DNA of 5,783 nt from assembly GCA_018969165.1 (NCBI GenBank), contig JAGWYX010000294.1:1-5783 (forward strand), given 5' to 3'. The notes under the pieces were generated by a model that saw only the letters and a list, made by a program, of their open reading frames with translations, was not told the origin of the DNA and did not search any database. The translations under genes were made by a program, and so were the position numbers. How positions within the stretch are numbered: the stretch's first letter is position 1; each line of letters opens with the position of its first letter. The stretch comes from Verrucomicrobiota bacterium (GTDB taxonomy: Bacteria; Verrucomicrobiota; Verrucomicrobiia; Limisphaerales; JAGWYX01). Shown piece by piece: positions 1 through 4,368 of this stretch.

Positions 1-137
1 ACAACACCTTCACCTACAGCAGCGGTACGGGGTCCTGGTCGCCGAGCAATCCGAGCATCGGTGTCGGCGAGGCGTTCTGGTCGTACAAAGCCAACGCCTT
101 CGACTGGAGCCAGTCGTGCACATTGGTCTGTTATTGA
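1..137 (+). CDS. C-terminal end of a secreted/surface protein (5' end outside window)
   Basis: Reading from base 3, an open frame gives 44 residues and a TGA stop at 135-137. It begins NTFTYSSGTGSW and contains SPSNPSIGVGEAFWSYK. The Thr/Ser/Tyr/Trp-rich composition and the P-S-I-G-V-G-E-A-F-W segment resemble a short C-terminal domain I associate with secreted proteins of Verrucomicrobiota and Planctomycetes, where a W-x-P-x-x-P-x-x-x-VGEGF(F/W) motif comes near the end; this recall has not been checked by search. The last residues, SCTLVCY, carry two cysteines, which may form a disulfide outside the cytoplasm. GC-rich third positions match the downstream genes, which supports real coding. 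The gene shares the strand of the next one and ends 156 bases before its start. The rest of the protein is not in the window, so no function can be given. Confidence 0.75.
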   Translation, partial: NTFTYSSGTGSWSPSNPSIGVGEAFWSYKANAFDWSQSCTLVCY

Positions 138-293
138 GCTCTCGCGAACTGCCGTCTCTGGAACTGGCTCCGTCACGATGAACAGAACGAAGCGCACCCA
201 TTGGTTGGAGCGCCGCAGTATTCGCCGCGGAGCCGGGACTGACGGTGCGTGGAATACAACTTTGCTGCCCCCATCACTGAGAGGATACTCCTT
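138..293 (+). other. Intergenic gap of 156 bases, no convincing promoter or terminator
   Basis: The gap lies between the upstream stop and the ATG at 294. No stem followed by a T-run is present, so there is no clear intrinsic terminator. No good -35/-10 pair stands out. The only structure noted is a perfect 7-base inverted repeat, GGCTCCG at 166-172 and CGGAGCC at 228-234, separated by 55 bases. A direct repeat CGCCGC occurs at 211-216 and 223-228. Both could be chance in GC-rich DNA. The gap is long enough to hold its own promoter, so the upstream and downstream genes may or may not share a transcript. Confidence 0.5.
279..285 (+). promoter_or_regulatory. Ribosome binding site deciding the start at 294
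   Basis: GAGAGGA at 279-285 is a purine-rich Shine-Dalgarno-like element 8 bases before the ATG at 294. The frame is open further upstream to an ATG at 249, but that start would place 15 residues before a perfect Sec signal peptide and lies upstream of this site. The 294 start is therefore strongly preferred. Confidence 0.75.
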
Positions 294-350
294 ATGAAAA
301 CAGCCCTGCCCCCCGCTGCGCTCCTGGCTCTGGTGCTTAATGTCCCGGCA
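294..350 (+). other. Sec signal peptide of the beta-helix protein
   Basis: Residues 1-19 show a short basic n-region (MK), a hydrophobic core (AALLALVL) and a V-P-A cleavage site that fits the -3/-1 rule. Export across the inner membrane is therefore expected. There is no cysteine at the +1 position, so this is not a lipoprotein signal. Confidence 0.85.
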
Positions 351-3300
351 CAGGTCGCCACCCCACCGCTCTCCATGACAATTGTCGATGCGGGGCCAAA
401 CCAACAAACCTGGCACACAACGAGCGCCACGATTGACTCCGCCGGCAACTCGGTGATCCGTACCAACCGGTTCGTGGAACTGCGGACCGGCATGAACGTC
501 TGGAGCTCGACTGCCAACCAATGGGTCTCGGCGAGCGACGTGATCGAGCTGGTGAACGGGAGCGCGGTGGCGCGGAAGGCGCAGCACCAAGCGATCTTCG
601 CGCCCAACATCACCGCCCAGGGAGGCACCATCGACCTTTTGACCCCGGACCAGAAGCGGTTGGAATGCCAGGTCGTGGGCGTGGCATTTACCGCCACTGA
701 CACTGGCAAGAGCGTCTTCGTCGGCAATACGAAGAGCAGCGTCGGCCAGTTGGTGGGCCAGAACCAAGTGACCTACCCTGATGCCTTTGACGCGATCTCG
801 GCGGACGTACTGTACACCATGCGGCTCGATGGCCTGGAGCAGGACATTATTCTGCGCAAGCAGCTTCCGTCGCCGACCAAGTTCGGCCTCAATCCCGATT
901 CGACCCGCGTTGAGGTGTGGACCGAGTTCTTCAACCCACCGAACCCCCGGATTGACGCGCGGCAAGTGCTCCGCGCGTCGGGCCTCGCCGAAACGAACGA
1001 GTTTCTGGATTTCGGCGCCATGCAAATGGGGCCGGGCAATGCGTACAGCCTGCCGGACCCGCAGGGCGGACCGCCGGTTCCCTTGGCCGAAGTGCTCCCG
1101 ATCTCGAAGTCTTGGGCGGTTATCCAGGGACAAACGTTTCTCATCGAGTCGGTGCCGTACGCCGATCTCGTGCCGTACCTGGCAGCCCTGCCGGCCGCCG
1201 CCGAGGCGCAGTGGCGCGACGCAACCAAGGCAATGGCTCGTCAGAGGAAAGGCATGACCCGGCATCTGCCCGTCTCGCTCGCAACCTCGAGGCTGAAAAA
1301 GGCGAAGACCTCCCGGACGGCCAGCATCAGGCGGGCTGAGCCGGCTGCCGCGCGCGGTGTCGTCCTGGATTTCACCATCCTGAGCAGCCAGAGCAACCTA
1401 ACCCTCCAGGGCGACACGACATATTACGTGAGCGGCACGGTGAACCTGAGCGGCACGACGGTGATCGAAGGTGGCACCGTAGTCAAATATACGAACGCCG
1501 CGAGCGGCCAACTCAACCTTTCCGGAGTGGTCCAGTGCCAGACGAGCGCCTACCGCCCGGCCATCTTCACGAGCAAAGACGATAACACCGTGGGCGACAC
1601 GATCAGCGGCTCCACCGGTTCACCCTCGGGATATTACGGCAACGGGATGCTGTATCTGACTCAGATGGGCAGCACGCTGAACTACCTTTACTTCCGGTAT
1701 GCCCAGCAGGGCATCTACTACTATTACTGGGGCGGCAACGGGAGCGTCCTCTCGCACAGCCAGTTCGTGAATTGCAACCAAGGCCTGTATGCCAACAACA
1801 GCGTGTTTTTCCTGCGCAACGCGCTCATGTACCAAACCGTCAATGCCCTTTATGGCGCGAGCTACACCGGCGTGGGCGAGAACATCACGTTTGACCAGTG
1901 CGGGCAGGTCGCCTACGCCTCGGCTACGAGTTCGCTCGCCCTGACGAACTGCCTCATGGTCCAGATAACGAACGCGAGCAGTTTCACCTACACCGCGTAC
2001 GACTGCCAGACGAACAGCAGCAGCGCGAACGTGTTTCAGACCGTGGGTGCCGGAAGTCACTACTTGGCAGCGAATAGCACCTACCGGGACGCCGGAACCA
2101 AGACCATCAATCCGTATCTCCTGGCCGATTTGCAACAGAAGACAACCTACCCGCCCATCGACCTGGGTGGCTCCACGCTCTCCGTCAACACGGCGCTCTC
2201 GCCCCAGGCCCAGCGCGACGGAGACACGCCGGATCTGGGCTACCACTACGAGCCCATCGACTACACCGTGGATGCGCTTGCGGTGACGAATGCTACCTTG
2301 ACGCTCACGAACGGTGTCGTGCTCGCGATGTACGGCAACAATGGTGTCTGGCTCCAGGACAACAGCAAACTGGTGAGCCAGGGCTCGCCGCTTGCCTTGA
2401 ACCACCTGACCCGGTATTTCAACGTCCAGGAGGTGCCGATGAACTGGGGGAGTGCAACCCTCGGCAGCACCATCTTCCTCACGCCCTACAACTACGGCAA
2501 CGGACCGTCGAGCGCGACCCTCCTCTTCACGTCGTTCGACGGCATCAGTTCCTGCGGCTACCACATCTACGCACACACGAGCTCCTGGCTTTTGAATTCG
2601 CTCACGATGCGCGACTGCCAGACATACAGCGGCACACAGCACCTTTTTGGACCGTCGACCTCCACCTACGCGCTCAACAACAACCTGTTCGACCGAGTCG
2701 CCTCGTCCTTCGAGTACTACGCGACCGTCTCCCTCTACAACAACCTGTTCCGCCGCGGCTTGTGCACCGTTTACCGTGCGACAACGAACAACTGGATCTT
2801 TCAGGACAACCTCTTCGACAACTGCTCATTGACCGACGCGAGCTCCCCGGCCACCCAGAACAACCACAACGGCTACATCAACACGACCTCGCTCAGCGGC
2901 TCGACGGGCAGCGACAAGACCCCAACCGCGGCCGATTATCTGACGGGTCCCCTCGGGGCGCGCTACTACCCCACCTCCGGCGGGAACCTGAGTTCGCTTA
3001 TCGCCGCCGGGAGCCGCACGGCGAGCTCGGCGGGACTATACCAGGAAACCTCGACGCTCAACGAGGCCAAGGAAACCGGCAACACTGTCACCATCGGATT
3101 CCACTACGTGGCTGAGAGCCTGCCGGCGGCGCGAGCCACCTATGTCGGGAGCGACACGACCACCTCGGGCAACTGGAAGGGGGTGTACGGCGGGGACGGC
3201 TACGTCACCATCGACGATTACGCCGATCTCCCGGCGTATGCGACGGTGCAGGACAGCGGCGACGCCAATTGGGAATGGAGCACCAGTTCGAGTGACACCC

Positions 3301-4301
3301 GAAACCTGCAGGATGCGAACAGCTCCGGCCGGACCGCGGCGTGTTGGTATTCGTCAACGTCGTTCGCCATCACCGTAAACCAAAATGACGGCAAGGTGCA
3401 CCGGCTGGCGCTGTATTTTCTGGATTGGGACACCACGAGCCGGAGCGAAACCATCACGATCACCGATCCGACGACCGGGTCCACACTCGACTCCAGGAGC
3501 GTCTCGTCATTCCACAACGGGACCTACCTTGTTTGGGAAATAGTGGGCAACGTGGTCATCACGATCACGAACACCGGTTCGCCCAACGCGGTGGTCAGCG
3601 GGCTGTTCTTAGACACGAAGACAACCGATGGCTGTGCCACCTTTGTCGCTCTGGATGCTACCACCTCGGGCAACTGGCAGGGAACCTACGGCGCCGACGG
3701 CTACAACGTGATCAACGACTCTTATTCCTACCCCGCCTACGCGACCGTGACCCCGAGTGGCAATAGCTTGTATACCTGGGCGACCAGCACCACGGATACC
3801 CGCGCGCTGCAACGCGCATCGACGTCAGGGCGGATTGCCGCATGCTGGTGGAGCAACAGCAACTTCACGATCACGCTCGGCTTCAGTGATGGTAAGGTGC
3901 ACCGGTTGGCGCTGTACACCCTGAACTGGGACAACACCACTCGAAACGAGACGTTTGCAGTCACAGACACGGCTACTGGTACCAGTTTGGACAGCAGAAG
4001 TTTTTCACCCCTGGTTGACGGCAAGTGGCTGCTTTGGGATGTCACAGGCAACATAACTATCACGGTAACGTGCAATGCCGGCAGTGCAACTGCGGCAGTT
4101 GTGAGTGGCCTCTTCTTCTCCACACCGAATGTGGCCGGAGGAGGACTCTGGGATGCCAACGGCGATGGCATTCCCGATTACCTCTCGGATGCCAACGGCA
4201 ACGGATCGGTCGATTCCGGAGAAATCGCCTGGAACACCGGTCCGGATTTGGGTCTTGCCGTTCAAATCACCGAACCTAAAACCAACGCCGTTATTCCGTA
4301 A
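294..4301 (+). CDS. Large secreted multidomain beta-helix protein, 1335 residues
   Basis: This is a probable exported surface or adhesin-like protein; no enzymatic role can be assigned. Residues 1-19 are a classic Sec signal peptide (MKTALPPAALLALVLNVPA, likely cut after VPA). Residues ~25-300 form an N-terminal domain that I recognise only as a conserved type in large verrucomicrobial secreted proteins; it includes VTYPDAFDAISADVLYT and, near its end, SKSWAVIQGQTFLIESVPY. Residues ~304-355 are a basic linker rich in Lys/Arg/Ala. Residues ~356-652 and ~653-940 are two blocks of right-handed beta-helix (pectate-lyase-like PbH1 fold), with turns such as NNLF every 20-22 residues, ending in DLGYHY and IGFHYV. 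Residues ~949-1108 and ~1116-1277 are a duplicated beta-sandwich-like domain. Residues 1287-1310 hold calcium-loop-like motifs, followed by a 25-residue tail. No PEP-CTERM, LPXTG or C-terminal membrane segment is visible. Fold assignments are inferences from pattern; the signal peptide, duplication and loops are directly visible. Confidence 0.93.
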   Translation: MKTALPPAALLALVLNVPAQVATPPLSMTIVDAGPNQQTWHTTSATIDSAGNSVIRTNRFVELRTGMNVWSSTANQWVSASDVIELVNGSAVARKAQHQAIFAPNITAQGGTIDLLTPDQKRLECQVVGVAFTATDTGKSVFVGNTKSSVGQLVGQNQVTYPDAFDAISADVLYTMRLDGLEQDIILRKQLPSPTKFGLNPDSTRVEVWTEFFNPPNPRIDARQVLRASGLAETNEFLDFGAMQMGPGNAYSLPDPQGGPPVPLAEVLPISKSWAVIQGQTFLIESVPYADLVPYLAALPAAAEAQWRDATKAMARQRKGMTRHLPVSLATSRLKKAKTSRTASIRRAEPAAARGVVLDFTILSSQSNLTLQGDTTYYVSGTVNLSGTTVIEGGTVVKYTNAASGQLNLSGVVQCQTSAYRPAIFTSKDDNTVGDTISGSTGSPSGYYGNGMLYLTQMGSTLNYLYFRYAQQGIYYYYWGGNGSVLSHSQFVNCNQGLYANNSVFFLRNALMYQTVNALYGASYTGVGENITFDQCGQVAYASATSSLALTNCLMVQITNASSFTYTAYDCQTNSSSANVFQTVGAGSHYLAANSTYRDAGTKTINPYLLADLQQKTTYPPIDLGGSTLSVNTALSPQAQRDGDTPDLGYHYEPIDYTVDALAVTNATLTLTNGVVLAMYGNNGVWLQDNSKLVSQGSPLALNHLTRYFNVQEVPMNWGSATLGSTIFLTPYNYGNGPSSATLLFTSFDGISSCGYHIYAHTSSWLLNSLTMRDCQTYSGTQHLFGPSTSTYALNNNLFDRVASSFEYYATVSLYNNLFRRGLCTVYRATTNNWIFQDNLFDNCSLTDASSPATQNNHNGYINTTSLSGSTGSDKTPTAADYLTGPLGARYYPTSGGNLSSLIAAGSRTASSAGLYQETSTLNEAKETGNTVTIGFHYVAESLPAARATYVGSDTTTSGNWKGVYGGDGYVTIDDYADLPAYATVQDSGDANWEWSTSSSDTRNLQDANSSGRTAACWYSSTSFAITVNQNDGKVHRLALYFLDWDTTSRSETITITDPTTGSTLDSRSVSSFHNGTYLVWEIVGNVVITITNTGSPNAVVSGLFLDTKTTDGCATFVALDATTSGNWQGTYGADGYNVINDSYSYPAYATVTPSGNSLYTWATSTTDTRALQRASTSGRIAACWWSNSNFTITLGFSDGKVHRLALYTLNWDNTTRNETFAVTDTATGTSLDSRSFSPLVDGKWLLWDVTGNITITVTCNAGSATAAVVSGLFFSTPNVAGGGLWDANGDGIPDYLSDANGNGSVDSGEIAWNTGPDLGLAVQITEPKTNAVIP
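1203..1358 (+). other. Basic linker between N-terminal domain and beta-helix
   Basis: Residues 304-355 run from EAQWRDATKAMARQRKG through RLKKAKTSRTASIRRAEP to AAARG. They are rich in Arg, Lys and Ala, poor in the Asn/Thr/Tyr that dominate the rest, and lack the beta pattern of the flanking domains. This is probably a flexible or helical connector exposed between two folded units, and it offers many dibasic sites for proteases. The boundary is approximate. Confidence 0.6.
1359..2249 (+). other. Right-handed beta-helix, first half
   Basis: Residues ~356-652. The block opens with VVLDFTILSS and TTYYVSGTVNLSGTTVIEGG, then RPAIFTSKDDNTVGDTISGS; this opening is typical, as far as I recall, of the beta-helix found in large verrucomicrobial secreted proteins. 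Short beta-turn units then repeat about every 18-25 residues (SQFVNC, RNALMY, NITFDQC, LALTNCL). The block ends in HYLAANSTYRDAGT and DLGYHY (residues 647-652). Such folds commonly bind or cut polysaccharides, but I see no diagnostic catalytic set, so a binding or structural role is as likely. Confidence 0.65.
2250..3110 (+). other. Right-handed beta-helix, second half
   Basis: Residues ~653-939. This block has the same plan as the first half: beta strands (TLTLTNGVVLAMYG), short Asn-rich turns, then a closing segment (ARYYPTSGGNLSSLIAAGSR, then GLYQETS) and a final IGFHYV. The two closing motifs lie 286 residues apart (Tyr652 and Tyr938), which suggests an ancient duplication of the whole half-helix that is now highly diverged. 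It leads directly into the tandem beta-sandwich domains. Confidence 0.6.
2673..2819 (+). repeat. Three consecutive beta-helix rungs with NNLF/DNLF turn
   Basis: The protein repeats LNNNLFDR, LYNNLFRR and FQDNLFDN. The Asn codons before Leu start at 2682, 2742 and 2808, giving steps of 20 and 22 residues, the usual size of one coil of a right-handed beta-helix. At DNA level the first two copies share ACAACAACCTGTTC, so part of the similarity may be recent or codon-biased. Confidence 0.7.
3138..3617 (+). repeat. Tandem domain copy 1 (160 residues) in the beta-helix protein
   Basis: Residues 949-1108. Key blocks are SGNWKGVYGGDGY, PAYATV, a Ser/Thr-rich DTRNLQ segment, RTAACWY, DGKVHRLALYFLDWD, TLDSRS and NAVVSGLF. 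By hand alignment it is roughly 55% identical to the copy at 3639-4124, with matching Trp residues 167 residues apart. I recall this type of unit from secreted proteins of Verrucomicrobiota and Planctomycetes, often near their C-termini. The pattern suggests an all-beta, possibly jelly-roll fold; carbohydrate binding is a guess from fold class only. Confidence 0.85.
3639..4124 (+). repeat. Tandem domain copy 2 (162 residues) in the beta-helix protein
   Basis: Residues 1116-1277. It matches copy 1 block for block: SGNWQGTYGADGY, PAYATV, DTRALQ, RIAACWW, DGKVHRLALYTLNWD, SLDSRS and AAVVSGLF, with two extra residues near the end. A seven-residue linker (residues 1109-1115, from KTTDG) joins the copies. 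The most conserved parts are the W/YG/DGY opening, the AACW strand and the HRLALY strand, which are likely core strands. Confidence 0.85.
4152..4223 (+). other. Calcium-loop-like motif pair near the C-terminus
   Basis: Residues 1287-1310 contain DANGDGIPD followed by DANGNGSVDSGE. Acidic or amide residues at alternate positions (Asp1287, Asn1289, Asp1291, Asp1295; Asp1299, Asn1301, Asn1303, Asp1307, Glu1310) fit the D-x-N-x-D-G pattern of EF-hand-like, dockerin or thrombospondin type 3 loops. Such loops bind calcium outside the cell and stiffen linkers. The remaining tail ends VQITEPKTNAVIP and then the stop. Confidence 0.75.
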
Positions 4302-4368
4302 CCCTTTCCGATACTCGACACTGAAGTTCATAGCGGGAATTGCCTCCTATAACAGAATGGAGTGAGTT
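4302..4368 (+). other. Short intergenic gap, 67 bases, no terminator seen
   Basis: No stem plus T-run is visible between the stop at 4299-4301 and the ATG at 4369. The short spacing suggests that the RHS-like gene is transcribed with the beta-helix gene. The gap ends in a ribosome binding site. Confidence 0.6.
4359..4362 (+). promoter_or_regulatory. Ribosome binding site for the RHS-like gene
   Basis: GGAG at 4359-4362 lies 6 bases before the ATG at 4369, within the purine-rich stretch GGAGTGAG. It fixes the start of the long open frame that leaves the window. Confidence 0.75.

Noticed and set aside
249..293. Upstream ATG at 249 as the start of the beta-helix protein
   Set aside because: It would add 15 residues before a perfect signal peptide and lies upstream of the ribosome binding site at 279-285. 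The ATG at 294 fits both.
1620..2642. 340-codon open frame on the - strand opposite the beta-helix region
   Set aside because: Its composition (runs of Val, Arg, Glu, His) is that of an antisense shadow of GC-rich coding DNA. It shows no domain or signal, and the + strand protein here has clear beta-helix motifs.
1359..3110. Beta-helix as an active pectate lyase or polysaccharide lyase
   Set aside because: The fold pattern fits, but no diagnostic catalytic residues can be identified by eye, so no enzyme activity is claimed.
4005..4331. 108-codon - strand frame with AGGAGG (complement of 4343-4348) before its ATG at 4331
   Set aside because: The Shine-Dalgarno match is good but 11 bases from the ATG, and the product is the antisense of the duplicated domain and calcium-loop region, with no recognisable protein features. 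Coincidence is the simpler explanation.
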